A stretch of DNA of 13,373 nucleotides from an uncultured Clostridia bacterium (GTDB lineage: Bacteria > Bacillota > Clostridia > Oscillospirales > Oscillospiraceae): NCBI GenBank assembly GCA_945927915.1, contig CAMEMX010000020.1, positions 1-13,373 of the forward strand. Reading direction: 5' to 3'. Positions 7,200 through 13,373 of this stretch are shown one piece after another. The notes beneath the pieces are model-generated. The model was not told the origin of the DNA and ran no database searches. It saw nothing but the letters and a program-made list of their open reading frames with translations. A program made the position numbers and the translations under genes. Positions within the stretch are counted from its first letter, which is position 1, and the number at the start of each line of letters is the position of its first letter.

Positions 7200-7658
7200 A
7201 TGGGACTGATCTTACGCCAACGCTTTTTCAAGCCGCTCGGCATGAGGAACTTTGATGTCTGCGATGAGACGGGAAAACGCGTGTTCGTTGCCGAACAGCA
7301 GCTTCGGTTTCCGCGCTGCTGGCATATTTTCGACGCGGCGGAGCGGCACGTCGGAACGGTGCAGAAACGTTTCCGGCGCATCGTCCTGTTGACACCCAAC
7401 GGCGAGCGCTCCGACCTTGCCCGCAGGCGCGGCCTGCGCAGAAAATTCCGCTTTTCCGTCAGCGGCTGGCGCGCGGAATGCGCGGCGTTTACGGACGACT
7501 TCATCGTCCGCACGGCGCAGGGCGAGACGATCGCGGTAGCGGAGGGTGCTCCGGAGAAAAACAGCCTCCGCCTTGAGACGGTGCGGGAGAACGACGTTTT
7601 GCCTGTCCTGCTGTTTGCGGTCGCGGTGCGTAAATACAAATCCGGTCTTCGCATTTAG
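7200..7658 (+). CDS. LURP-one-related (YxjI-like) family protein
   Basis: This gene encodes 152 residues with no signal peptide or membrane segment. The N-terminus (basic, LRQRFF, then a strand and a D-E-T-G turn) is followed by alternating short strands such as FDVCDETGKRVFVAE and HIFDAAERHVGTVQK. The C-terminal hydrophobic LPVLLFAVAVRKY resembles the Tubby/LURP-one beta-barrel fold with its central helix. The protein is unusually Arg-rich (RFRR, RRRGLRRKFRF). It begins 8 bases after the ahcY stop with only a weak ribosome binding site (GAGCG), so translation is probably coupled. Its stop overlaps the ribosome binding site of the next gene. The biochemical role of the family in bacteria is poorly known, and the family call is by fold pattern, not by a signature motif. 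Confidence 0.75.
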   Translation: MGLILRQRFFKPLGMRNFDVCDETGKRVFVAEQQLRFPRCWHIFDAAERHVGTVQKRFRRIVLLTPNGERSDLARRRGLRRKFRFSVSGWRAECAAFTDDFIVRTAQGETIAVAEGAPEKNSLRLETVRENDVLPVLLFAVAVRKYKSGLRI

Positions 7659-7667
7659 GAGGATCGT

Positions 7668-8195
7668 ATGGAAAAAATGACGGTGAACGGGCGGGAATTT
7701 GAGGTGCTGCGCCTGCTCGGCAAGGGCAAGGGCGGCTATTCCTACCTCGTGACGGACGGGGAGAAGCAGTTCGTGCTGAAGCAGATCCACCACGAGCCGT
7801 GCGATTATTACCAGTTCGGCAACAAGCTCGAAGCCGAGCTGCGCGACTATGCGCGTTTGCAGGCGCTCGGCGTGCCGATGCCGGCGATGCTGGACACCGA
7901 CGTCCCGCAGGAGCGCATTTTGAAGGAATTTATTGACGGCGAGACGATCTTCGAGCTTGTCCGGCAGGAGAAGATGCAGGAGAGCTATTTTGACCAGATG
8001 CGCGCGCTCTGCCGCACGCTCTACGCCGCCAATACGAACATCGACTATTTCCCGACGAATTTCGTCGTGCAGGACGGACGGCTGTTCTATATCGACTATG
8101 AGTGCAACAACTATATGGAGCAGTGGGATTTTGAACATTGGGGCATCAAATACTGGTCAAAAACGCCGGAATTCATGGAATATATCAACAAATAA
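7668..8195 (+). CDS. very short protein-kinase-fold protein (RIO/Kdo-kinase-like)
   Basis: This gene encodes 175 residues, well below the usual 250 or more of a full kinase domain. A glycine-rich loop LGKGKGGYSYLV (17-28), a VLK lysine (Lys38), a likely helix-C glutamate (Glu55 or Glu57) and a hinge near KEFIDGETIFEL are visible. The stretch 126-145 (D-Y-F-P-T-N, then Y-I-D-Y-E) reproduces the D-x-H-P-x-N and DFG-like spacing of RIO/APH-type kinases, giving Asp126, Asn131 and metal-binding Asp143. Nothing follows except about 30 residues, so most of the C-lobe helices are missing. The residues for ATP binding and phosphotransfer are present, so it may be active; the substrate is unknown. AGGAGG at 7657-7662 fixes the start. 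It is the last gene of the ahcY operon, before a strong terminator. Confidence 0.75.
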   Translation: MEKMTVNGREFEVLRLLGKGKGGYSYLVTDGEKQFVLKQIHHEPCDYYQFGNKLEAELRDYARLQALGVPMPAMLDTDVPQERILKEFIDGETIFELVRQEKMQESYFDQMRALCRTLYAANTNIDYFPTNFVVQDGRLFYIDYECNNYMEQWDFEHWGIKYWSKTPEFMEYINK

Positions 8196-8197
8196 GC

Positions 8198-8237
8198 AAC
8201 GCGGCTTCGCAAAAGGGCGAAGCCGCGTTCGTTTTTT
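8198..8237. terminator. bidirectional terminator between convergent operons
   Basis: A perfect 13-bp stem pairs AACGCGGCTTCGC (8198-8210) with GCGAAGCCGCGTT (8217-8229) around a 6-base loop, followed on the plus strand by CGTTTTTT. It begins 2 bases after the kinase-like gene's stop. The last T run overlaps the stop codon of the minus-strand VOC gene. On the minus strand the downstream T-run is weaker but still T-rich. Confidence 0.9.
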
Positions 8238-8770
8238 CAGCGGATGCGGACGGCGTTTCCCGTCAGGACGCCGAGCGCCATGTTCAGCTTGCTGCGCGTC
8301 ATGCGCAAAAAGCCCCAGTGCGTATCGCCGAATTCTACGACCGTGCCCGTTTCGTCGTTGGGGCGGGTCAGATAGGCAAAGTGGCTTTTGGTGCTCTTGC
8401 CGTTAATCACGCCGTTTTGCGTGACGACCCAGCCGCGTTTTTCATATTCGGCGACATAGGGCTTGATATCGCGGACGAAAAAGCAGAAGTGATGCAGGCC
8501 GTAGCCATGCGCGCGGATGAAGGCGGTATAGATATTTTCGGCGCCGCCCGTTGTGATCAGCTCGATCTCCGTTTTGCCGCAATAGCCGAGGACGACGTCA
8601 TAGCCGGGGTCGGTAAAGGGCTGCCCCTTGTAATAAAGCTGCCCGACGGGTTCGTTGACGGCGCGGTACCAGGTCTTGATGCCATAGATCCTTCCGTATT
8701 CGTCCATCGCCTTGTCCATGTCCTCCACGACATAGCCGAGCTGATGGACGCGCTTGAATTTCCTCTTCAT
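8237..8770 (-). CDS. VOC-superfamily (glyoxalase/epimerase-like) protein
   Basis: This gene encodes 177 residues made of two beta-alpha-beta-beta-beta modules. His9 (VHQLGYVV), Glu70 (EIELI), His93/His94 (GLHHFCFFV) and Glu146 (VVEFGD) occupy the four positions that bind a divalent metal in VOC enzymes, so a metal-dependent lyase, isomerase or epimerase is likely. The GLHHFCFFV element is like that of methylmalonyl-CoA epimerases, but the protein is longer and has a C-terminal tail, so that function is not claimed. The start has GAGGTGG just upstream, and that site overlaps the stop of the SDR gene, so the two are translated as a unit. It is the last gene of the glycosyltransferase operon. 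Confidence 0.85.
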   Translation of the reverse strand: MKRKFKRVHQLGYVVEDMDKAMDEYGRIYGIKTWYRAVNEPVGQLYYKGQPFTDPGYDVVLGYCGKTEIELITTGGAENIYTAFIRAHGYGLHHFCFFVRDIKPYVAEYEKRGWVVTQNGVINGKSTKSHFAYLTRPNDETGTVVEFGDTHWGFLRMTRSKLNMALGVLTGNAVRIR

Positions 8771-8779
8771 GGCGCCACC

Positions 8780-9580
8780 TCAGACGACCGGCTCGCCGGT
8801 CTGGACGCCGTCGAGCTTGAACGCGCGCACCATCCAGTCACCGAGACGGGGCGAGATCGCGTCAGCCAAGACCAGCAGCTTGCACGGCAGGTACGGCACG
8901 AGCATCTCCCGCTTATTGCGCACGATGCACTTGACGACAGCGTTCGCCATCTTGTCGGGCGAGGCCTTCGGCGTGATCTTCGGGCAGGCGACATGGGCGA
9001 TCTGCGGCGTGTCGGTGCGGCTGGGGAAGATCATGCCGACATGGATGCCCTCGCGGCGCAGTTCCTGGCGCATGACCTGGAAAAAGCCGTTGAGCGCGAA
9101 TTTCGTTGCGACATACGCCGCGTCCGGCGGTACGCCCTTTTTGCCGTCCATCGAGACGGTGACGATCAGGTGACCGCCGCCCTGCGCGCGGAAATGCGGC
9201 AAGATCGCATAGGCTGTGGAGAGATTGCCGAAAAAGTTGTTCTCCATCATCCCGCGAAGCTGCTCCTGCGTCAGCTCTGCGGCAGGGCAGCGGAGATAGA
9301 TCCCCGCGTTGCAGTGGCAGATATGTATCGTGCCGAAGCGTTCAATCGCGCCGTCAACGGCGGCTTTGAGCTGCTGCCCGTCACGGATATCGGCAAGCAG
9401 CACCTCAGCCTGTACACCCAGCGCCCGCACTTCGTCCGCAACGGCGTTCAGCCGCGCCTCGTTGCGGGCGATCAGCGCCACGTTTGCGCCCTGTTTTGCC
9501 AGCGCAAGCGCTGTCGCCCGTCCGATGCCGGAGGACGCGCCCGTGACAATGGCATTTTTTCCAATCAGCTTTTGTTTCAT
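8780..9580 (-). CDS. short-chain dehydrogenase/reductase (SDR family, classical type)
   Basis: This NAD(P)-dependent oxidoreductase has 266 residues, the classical SDR length. The cofactor motif TGASSGIG is at 13-20, an N-A-G element at 91-93 (preceded by Cys rather than Asn), and the catalytic tetrad is Asn115, Ser143, Tyr156 and Lys160. An Arg39-Asn40 pair after the second strand suggests preference for NADPH; this is inference. A hydrophobic stretch near 225-240 (VPYLPCKLLVLADAI) may help membrane or lipid-like substrate contact, as in SDRs annotated for fatty or steroid substrates. GGGAGG lies 5 bases before the ATG. The glycosyltransferase stop is 2 bases upstream of the start. Substrate unknown. 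Confidence 0.92.
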   Translation of the reverse strand: MKQKLIGKNAIVTGASSGIGRATALALAKQGANVALIARNEARLNAVADEVRALGVQAEVLLADIRDGQQLKAAVDGAIERFGTIHICHCNAGIYLRCPAAELTQEQLRGMMENNFFGNLSTAYAILPHFRAQGGGHLIVTVSMDGKKGVPPDAAYVATKFALNGFFQVMRQELRREGIHVGMIFPSRTDTPQIAHVACPKITPKASPDKMANAVVKCIVRNKREMLVPYLPCKLLVLADAISPRLGDWMVRAFKLDGVQTGEPVV

Positions 9581-9582
9581 CG

Positions 9583-10569
9583 TTACCTCCCAAGCAGCCG
9601 CTTGACGCGGAAGATCATTCGCACGGTGCGATAGCGCTGCTTCAGCAGCAGACCGTAGACCAGCCGCTTGTTTTTGTCCAGCAGCGGCAGGTACCTGTTC
9701 TCGCGGAAGTCGGGGAAATGCCGCTCCATATAGGCGCGGAATTCGCCGACCAGCGGACTTTTGCGGTCGATCAGCAGCACGCGCACCGTCGCGGCGAGCA
9801 AAATGTGCTGCACGGCCTGGAAGGTCAGCTCCGCACGGCGCGCCTCCAGAAACCCGTGCGCACCGTACCAGCCGAGAATGTCGTCATAGGCTTGCAAAAT
9901 TTCCGCGTTACGAGCAACATTTTTGTTGTTCATCGCGCTGCCCTCGCGCTGGAGATAGTGGTAATACGCGCCGGGCAGGCGGTAGGCCGTCTGCGCGACG
10001 GCAAGGAGCTTGGTGACGACGCGGATATCCTCGTACCAGACCTTTGTGGCAAATTCGATGTCGTTTTCGGTGAACAGCGTGCGGCGATAGGCGCGGTTCC
10101 ACGGCGCCATCACGCCGAAATACAACGCCGGCTCGTCGCGGACGGTCAGAAGCCGCTCCGCCGGCACCGCCTCGTCGAGCCTGCCTACCTGCCTGCCGTC
10201 GCGCTCCACCAGCGCGCCGAAAAGGACGAGGTCGGCGGGTGTTTTTCCGATCACCTCGGCAAGCGCCGCAAGAAAGTCCGGCGAGAGAGAATCGTCGCCG
10301 TCGACAAAGAGCAGGTATTCGCCGCGCGAGAGGCGGATGCCGTGGTTGCGCGCCGCGCCTGCGCCGCCGTTGGCCTGATGCACCGCACGGATGCGGTCGG
10401 GATGCCGCGCGGCATAGTCGTCGCAGATCGCGCCGCAGCCGTCGGGCGAGCCGTCGTCGATGAGCAGCAGCTCAAAGTCCTGACAGGTCTGCGCCAGGAC
10501 GGAGTCAATGCACTTGGGCAAATATTCCTCGATGCGGTAGACCGGGACGATCAGGCTGAATTTCGGCAT
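9583..10569 (-). CDS. family 2 glycosyltransferase
   Basis: This enzyme transfers a sugar from a nucleotide-sugar donor. It has 328 residues from the ATG preceded by AAAGGAGA; a longer open frame upstream runs over the promoter and is not used. The GT-A fold is seen in FSLIVPVYR (4-12), the D-D-G-S nucleotide motif (38-41), the N-G-G-A-G-A-A-R-N stretch (67-75) and the metal-binding D-G-D-D (90-93). A W-Y-E-D-I-R element in the middle supplies a likely catalytic acid. The C-terminus is basic and aromatic, and no membrane helix is evident, so attachment to the inner face of the membrane is plausible. It is the first gene of an operon with the SDR and VOC genes. Family members build capsules, teichoic-acid-type polymers or glycolipids; which applies here cannot be told. 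Confidence 0.93.
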   Translation of the reverse strand: MPKFSLIVPVYRIEEYLPKCIDSVLAQTCQDFELLLIDDGSPDGCGAICDDYAARHPDRIRAVHQANGGAGAARNHGIRLSRGEYLLFVDGDDSLSPDFLAALAEVIGKTPADLVLFGALVERDGRQVGRLDEAVPAERLLTVRDEPALYFGVMAPWNRAYRRTLFTENDIEFATKVWYEDIRVVTKLLAVAQTAYRLPGAYYHYLQREGSAMNNKNVARNAEILQAYDDILGWYGAHGFLEARRAELTFQAVQHILLAATVRVLLIDRKSPLVGEFRAYMERHFPDFRENRYLPLLDKNKRLVYGLLLKQRYRTVRMIFRVKRLLGR

Positions 10570-10618
10570 GACGTGTCTCCTTTGTGCAGAGGGATTTCGG
10601 GCGCCGCCCGATACATTT

Positions 10619-10647
10619 ATTATAACCGAGCCGGTATGCAAATGCAA
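10619..10647 (-). promoter_or_regulatory. sigma-A-type promoter of the glycosyltransferase operon
   Basis: On the minus strand a perfect -10 TATAAT (10624-10619) follows a weak -35 TTGCAT (10647-10642) at 17 bases. The roughly 45-base leader starts with a small hairpin, TCGGGC/GCCCGA (10597-10602 with 10606-10611), before the ribosome binding site. It lies just after the spoVFB stop, so the glycosyltransferase genes need not depend on sporulation transcripts. Confidence 0.7.
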
Positions 10648-10653
10648 CAAAAA

Positions 10654-11226
10654 TCAGCGTTGGATCAAAAGCGGTTGAAGCTGCTGCCCGCACAGGGCGC
10701 TCTCCGCCGCGTCGGGCAGGAGCGAGAAGTCCGCGACGAGGCTGTAGGGCTTGCCCTGCGGGCTGTCCTGCCCGAAGGGGACGAAGAAATAGTGCCTGCG
10801 GTTGAGCAGGCGGCCGATGTTCTCCGCGCTGGCCGAAAGCCCGTCGTTCGTTGAGACGGCGAGCAGGACGGGCCGTGCGTTGCGCAGATGCGCCTTGCAG
10901 GCGAAGGTGACGGGTGTGTCGGCAATGCCGTTTGCCAGCTTGCCGAGGGTGTTGCCCGTGCAGGGCGCGACGATGAGCAGGTCGAGCAGCTTTTTCGGGC
11001 CGAACGGCTCGACCTCCGCGAGCGTGTGCAAAACCGGACTGCCGCACAGCGCCTCGATCTCGGCGCGGAAGTCCGCCGCCGCGCCGAAGCGTGTGTCCGT
11101 CCCGTAGGAGGCGTCGGAGAGGATCGGCACGACCTCATAGCGTTCCGTAAGCTGCTTTATGGTGTCGATCGTCTTTCGGAAAGTGCAGAACGAGCCGCAA
11201 AAAGCGAGCCCGACGACGCGTTTCAT
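10654..11226 (-). CDS. spoVFB: dipicolinate synthase subunit B
   Basis: With SpoVFA this subunit makes dipicolinic acid from the lysine-pathway intermediate dihydrodipicolinate in the mother cell; the product enters the forespore and gives the spore heat resistance. It has 190 residues, close to the usual length. The flavoprotein-like fold shows G-S-F-C-T-F (11-16), the A-P-C-T-G-N-T stretch (87-93) followed by K-L-A-N-G-I, and an S-T-N-D-G-L element. GGGAGG precedes the ATG, and its first bases overlap the spoVFA stop in an ATGA junction, which points to translational coupling. No terminator hairpin is visible before the next minus-strand promoter, so some read-through into the glycosyltransferase operon is possible. 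Confidence 0.95.
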   Translation of the reverse strand: MKRVVGLAFCGSFCTFRKTIDTIKQLTERYEVVPILSDASYGTDTRFGAAADFRAEIEALCGSPVLHTLAEVEPFGPKKLLDLLIVAPCTGNTLGKLANGIADTPVTFACKAHLRNARPVLLAVSTNDGLSASAENIGRLLNRRHYFFVPFGQDSPQGKPYSLVADFSLLPDAAESALCGQQLQPLLIQR

Positions 11227-12059
11227 GGCGTTTCCTCCCTTTGCAGAAGCGCGAGGATGCTTTGCGCATAGAGTGAGCCCGCCGTTTTGGGCGCGAATTT
11301 GCCCGGAAGCCCTGCGGCGGGCACATGATTCAGCCCCAGCCGTTCGCACGCCGCGCGGTCAATGCCGTAAGGCGGCGACGCCAGCTCCAGAAGCAGGCAA
11401 TGCGGCGGGAGCTGCCGGAGCTGCGTCTCGCCAAGTGTCATGGACGGCACGGTGTTGAAGACGAAATCGTATTGCGAAAGCCCGTGCAGCCAGACGCCCG
11501 TGACGTCGCTCAGCAGGCCGAAGCCCTCGGCAAGCGCCCGGTCGGCGCTCTTGCGCGCGGAGACCGTGACCAGAGCGCCGAGCGCCCGCAGGCGCTGCGC
11601 CAGCAGCTTTCCGATGCGCCCGTAGCCGACGACGAGGCAGCTTGCGCCGTGCAGGGTGATGGGCGAATGCCCGATGGCCAGCGCGAGCGCACCCTCGGCG
11701 GTCGGCACGGCGTTGGCGGTCGTCAGCGGCTCCGTGTCATACAGATCGACTACCTGTGCGCCGCGCTGCTCCAGCGCCGTGCGGAAAATGCCGAGCTGCC
11801 CGCCGAAGACCCGCGTGCCGCCGCCGCAGCGGGACAGCACCGCCTCGGCGGGGATCGCTGCCGCGCCCCTGATCCGCTCGCCGGAAAACGACGGGAACGG
11901 CAGCACGAGGATCGGAAAACGCTCCGGCAGCGGCGCATCGGGCAGCTCCGGCACACCGAAGGTCAGCACCTCGTACCCACTGCGCCGGAGCTGCTGCGCC
12001 GCCCAGAAGCACCGCGCATCCCCGCCGACCAGCCAAAGACAGTCCCCCATAACGTTCAC
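11223..12059 (-). CDS. spoVFA: dipicolinate synthase subunit A
   Basis: This is the dehydrogenase-like subunit of dipicolinate synthase. It has 278 residues from a GTG (base 12059), or 275 from an ATG three codons later (base 12050). AAGGAG ends 5 bases before the GTG and 14 before the ATG, which favours the GTG, although the family N-terminus aligns with either. The N-terminal V-G-G-D-A-R element (11-16) starts one Rossmann-like unit. A second cofactor site G-Y-G-R-I-G (145-150) starts the NAD(P)-binding domain. The C-terminal A-G-L-P-G-K-F-A-P-K-T-A-G (249-261) is diagnostic for this subunit. It overlaps spoVFB by 4 bases. In Bacillus the operon is made late in the mother cell under sigma-K; see the candidate promoter entry. 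Confidence 0.95.
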   Translation of the reverse strand: MNVMGDCLWLVGGDARCFWAAQQLRRSGYEVLTFGVPELPDAPLPERFPILVLPFPSFSGERIRGAAAIPAEAVLSRCGGGTRVFGGQLGIFRTALEQRGAQVVDLYDTEPLTTANAVPTAEGALALAIGHSPITLHGASCLVVGYGRIGKLLAQRLRALGALVTVSARKSADRALAEGFGLLSDVTGVWLHGLSQYDFVFNTVPSMTLGETQLRQLPPHCLLLELASPPYGIDRAACERLGLNHVPAAGLPGKFAPKTAGSLYAQSILALLQREETP

Positions 12060-12072
12060 ATCCTCTCCTTAC

Positions 12073-12100
12073 AGCCTATGCCGAATTTTACAATTTGGTG
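12073..12100 (-). promoter_or_regulatory. candidate sigma-K promoter for spoVFA-spoVFB
   Basis: On the minus strand CACC (12100-12097), 16 bases, then CATAGGCT (12080-12073) resembles the mother-cell sigma-K consensus (mACm, N16, CATAnnnTA), which is known to drive spoVF in Bacillus. The weak point is that transcription would begin close to or inside the ribosome binding site at 12065-12070, giving a nearly leaderless message. Treat it as tentative. Confidence 0.3.
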
Positions 12101-12110
12101 AAAAGAGATA

Positions 12111-12139
12111 TTGTAAAGAATGACGGCTTGCGCTATAAT
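12111..12139 (+). promoter_or_regulatory. sigma-A-type promoter for the DUF4364 gene
   Basis: -35 TTGTAA (12111-12116) and a perfect -10 TATAAT (12134-12139) are separated by 17 bases. GAGGGGG follows at 12151-12157, and the ATG is at 12167. It diverges from the spoVF genes. Confidence 0.8.
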
Positions 12140-12166
12140 AAAACCAGACAGAGGGGGAAATGAAGA

Positions 12167-12706
12167 ATGGAGCAGCGCGGATACATTCATAATATGATGG
12201 ACGTCAAGGTCCTTGTGCTTTACATCATGTCGCGGGTGCTGTACCCGGTCGACCTGCAAAAAATCTATGAGCTTGCCTACCAGGACGACTGCCTGAGCTA
12301 TTTTGATCTGGCGCAGGCCGTGCCGCAGATGGTCGACAGCGGCCATCTCGAGGAGGTCGAGGGCAAGCGCTATGTCATCACCGAAAAGGGCCGCGAGGCC
12401 TGCGCGGTCACGGAGGATGCCGTGGCCTATCCCGTGATGCAGCGGGCGCAGGCGGCGGTCGACCGCTATAACCGCGCTGTCCGGCGCAGCAGCTTTGTCA
12501 AGACCTCGGTCAGGCAGCGCGAGGGCGGGGACTATTCCGTCAGCCTCAGCCTGAACGACGAGGTCAGCGACCTGCTGAAAATGGAGCTGATGGCGCCCAC
12601 GCAGAAGCACGCTTACCGTCTCGCCGCGGCGTTTTCCGAGAACGCCGAGACGATCTACCGGCTCATCATGGACCAGCTCCTGTCGCAGCCGAAGGAAGGC
12701 ACTTGA
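12167..12706 (+). CDS. DUF4364 family protein (winged-helix-like, putative regulator)
   Basis: This gene encodes 179 residues with no membrane segment. The N-terminal 80 residues look like a winged helix: helices around KVLVLYIMSRVLYPVDLQ, a Y-F-D-L-x-x-A recognition-type helix, and a wing ending in R-Y-V-I-T-E-K-G. This resembles PadR/DUF4364-type proteins of Clostridia. The second half is a strand-rich region (about 104-130) followed by helices, a possible dimerisation or ligand part. GAGGGGG lies 9 bases before the ATG; another ATG 7 bases upstream is out of frame. It has its own promoter, and its stop codon is embedded in the -35 box of hpf, so the two genes abut but are separately promoted. 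DNA binding is inferred from the fold and no target is known. Confidence 0.8.
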   Translation: MEQRGYIHNMMDVKVLVLYIMSRVLYPVDLQKIYELAYQDDCLSYFDLAQAVPQMVDSGHLEEVEGKRYVITEKGREACAVTEDAVAYPVMQRAQAAVDRYNRAVRRSSFVKTSVRQREGGDYSVSLSLNDEVSDLLKMELMAPTQKHAYRLAAAFSENAETIYRLIMDQLLSQPKEGT

Positions 12707-12730
12707 AATTTGTAAAATCTATGGTATAAT
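12703..12730 (+). promoter_or_regulatory. sigma-A-type promoter and leader of hpf
   Basis: -35 TTGAAA (12703-12708) and a perfect -10 TATAAT (12725-12730) are separated by 16 bases; the -35 overlaps the upstream TGA stop. The leader of about 55 bases holds an imperfect hairpin (GTAA-CGCC at 12750-12758 with GGCG-TTAC at 12763-12771) before AAAGGAG at 12779-12785. Confidence 0.8.
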
Positions 12731-12793
12731 AAAAGCAGCAACCCCAGAAGTAAACGCCGACCGGCGCTTACATAAACGAAAGGAGCGACTACT

Positions 12794-13333
12794 ATGAAAT
12801 TCCAATTCTCCGAGAAAAAAGTCAGCCTGCCCTCCAACGTCCATGCTTATGCCGAAAAGAAGGTAATGAAGCTGGAGCGGTTCTTCCGTGACGATGCGGA
12901 GGCACTTGTCGCCTTTTCTGTAGAAAAGGATCGTAATAAGGTTGAAATTACGGTCCATGCCGCAAACACCTATTTCCGCGCAAGCGAGGCAACGAGCGAT
13001 ATGTTCGCGTCGATCGACGCCGCGGTGGCCACCATCGAGCGCCAGATCCGCAAGAACAAGACCCGCCTCGCACGCCGCCTGCGTCAGGACGCCTTCGTCC
13101 GCACGGCGGAGGTCACCTCGTTTGCCCCGGAGGCCGAGGAGGAGAGCCACTTCGACATCGTGCGCGTCAAGGAATTCCCGATGAAGCCGATGACCCGTGA
13201 AGAGGCCATTCTTCAGATGAACCTGCTGGAGCACACCTTCTTCGCCTTCAAGGACGAAGAAAACGGCGAAGCGTTTGCGGTGGTCTACAAGAGAAACGAC
13301 GGCGGCTACGGCCTGATTGAAAATATTGAATAA
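12794..13333 (+). CDS. hpf: ribosome hibernation-promoting factor, long form
   Basis: This protein binds the decoding region of the 30S subunit when growth stops and, in the long form, joins two 70S ribosomes into an inactive 100S dimer. It has 179 residues, as expected for long HPF of Gram-positive bacteria. The N-terminal S30AE/RaiA-like domain (about 1-95) shows the Lys/Arg-rich rRNA-facing helices, E-K-K-V-M-K-L-E-R-F-F (21-31) and Q-I-R-K-N-K-T-R-L (84-92). An acidic linker (112-117) leads to the C-terminal dimerisation domain (about 120-175) with V-R-V-K-E-F-P-M-K-P-M and the M-N-L-L-E-H-T-F-F-A-F stretch. AAAGGAG is 8 bases before the ATG. It stands alone with its own promoter and terminator. 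Confidence 0.97.
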   Translation: MKFQFSEKKVSLPSNVHAYAEKKVMKLERFFRDDAEALVAFSVEKDRNKVEITVHAANTYFRASEATSDMFASIDAAVATIERQIRKNKTRLARRLRQDAFVRTAEVTSFAPEAEEESHFDIVRVKEFPMKPMTREEAILQMNLLEHTFFAFKDEENGEAFAVVYKRNDGGYGLIENIE

Positions 13334-13342
13334 CGTAAAACA

Positions 13343-13371
13343 GCTCCGGTCGGGATATTCCCGACCGGAGC
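13343..13371 (+). terminator. hpf terminator hairpin (T-run beyond the window)
   Basis: A perfect 13-bp stem pairs GCTCCGGTCGGGA (13343-13355) with TCCCGACCGGAGC (13359-13371) around a TAT loop, 9 bases after the hpf stop. The window ends two bases later, so the expected T-run cannot be seen. Confidence 0.8.
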
Positions 13372-13373
13372 GC

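Noticed and set aside
8138..9634. A 498-codon plus-strand open frame running across the terminator, the VOC gene and the SDR gene.
   Set aside because: It starts inside the kinase-like gene, passes through a strong terminator and is antisense to two recognised enzymes.
10570..10650. Longer N-terminus for the glycosyltransferase.
   Set aside because: It would include the -10 box and leader hairpin; the GT-A fold begins directly after the inner ATG, which has AAAGGAGA upstream.
9718..10854. A 378-codon plus-strand open frame opposite the glycosyltransferase and spoVFB.
   Set aside because: It crosses the glycosyltransferase promoter and two real genes, and no domain is visible.

Overview
The window looks like a chromosomal segment from a GC-rich, spore-forming Clostridia bacterium, perhaps an Oscillospiraceae-like gut anaerobe. 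This rests on three things: dipicolinate synthase genes (an endospore trait), a DUF4364 gene beside long-form hpf (a low-GC Gram-positive type of arrangement), and strong AGGAGG-type ribosome binding sites with sigma-A-like promoters. The species assignment is an inference. I saw no tRNA, rRNA, CRISPR array, transposase or phage gene.

Bases 1-4640 (+ strand) hold the 3' part of a peptide/nickel-type ABC importer operon: a permease cut by the left window edge, two ATPases and a small membrane protein, closed by a strong terminator. Two subunits are abnormal. The DppC-like permease carries about 330 extra residues between TM1 and the conserved GTD motif, and these read as seven RCC1-like beta-propeller blades. 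The DppF-like ATPase carries about 190 extra residues, rich in coiled coil, between Walker A and the Q-loop. The DppD-like ATPase is of normal size. A peptide importer remodelled on both faces of the membrane is the most unusual thing here.

Bases 4641-4869 are non-coding and hold a palindromic REP/MITE-like repeat of the CATTGCGAGG type plus hairpins. Bases 4870-5805 (- strand) encode a rhomboid-like membrane protein that lacks an evident catalytic dyad and ends in a Cys/His-rich zinc-finger-like tail. Back-to-back sigma-A promoters separate it from the next operon.

Bases 5947-8195 (+ strand) form a three-gene operon: S-adenosylhomocysteine hydrolase, a LURP-one-related (YxjI-like) protein and a very short protein-kinase-fold protein. 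It ends in a bidirectional terminator. Convergent to it, bases 8237-10569 (- strand) form another operon, transcribed in the order family 2 glycosyltransferase, short-chain dehydrogenase, VOC-superfamily protein, with its own promoter.

Bases 10654-12059 (- strand) are spoVFA-spoVFB, which make dipicolinic acid in the mother cell. Divergent from them are a DUF4364 winged-helix-like gene and then hpf, each with its own sigma-A-like promoter. The hpf terminator hairpin closes the window.
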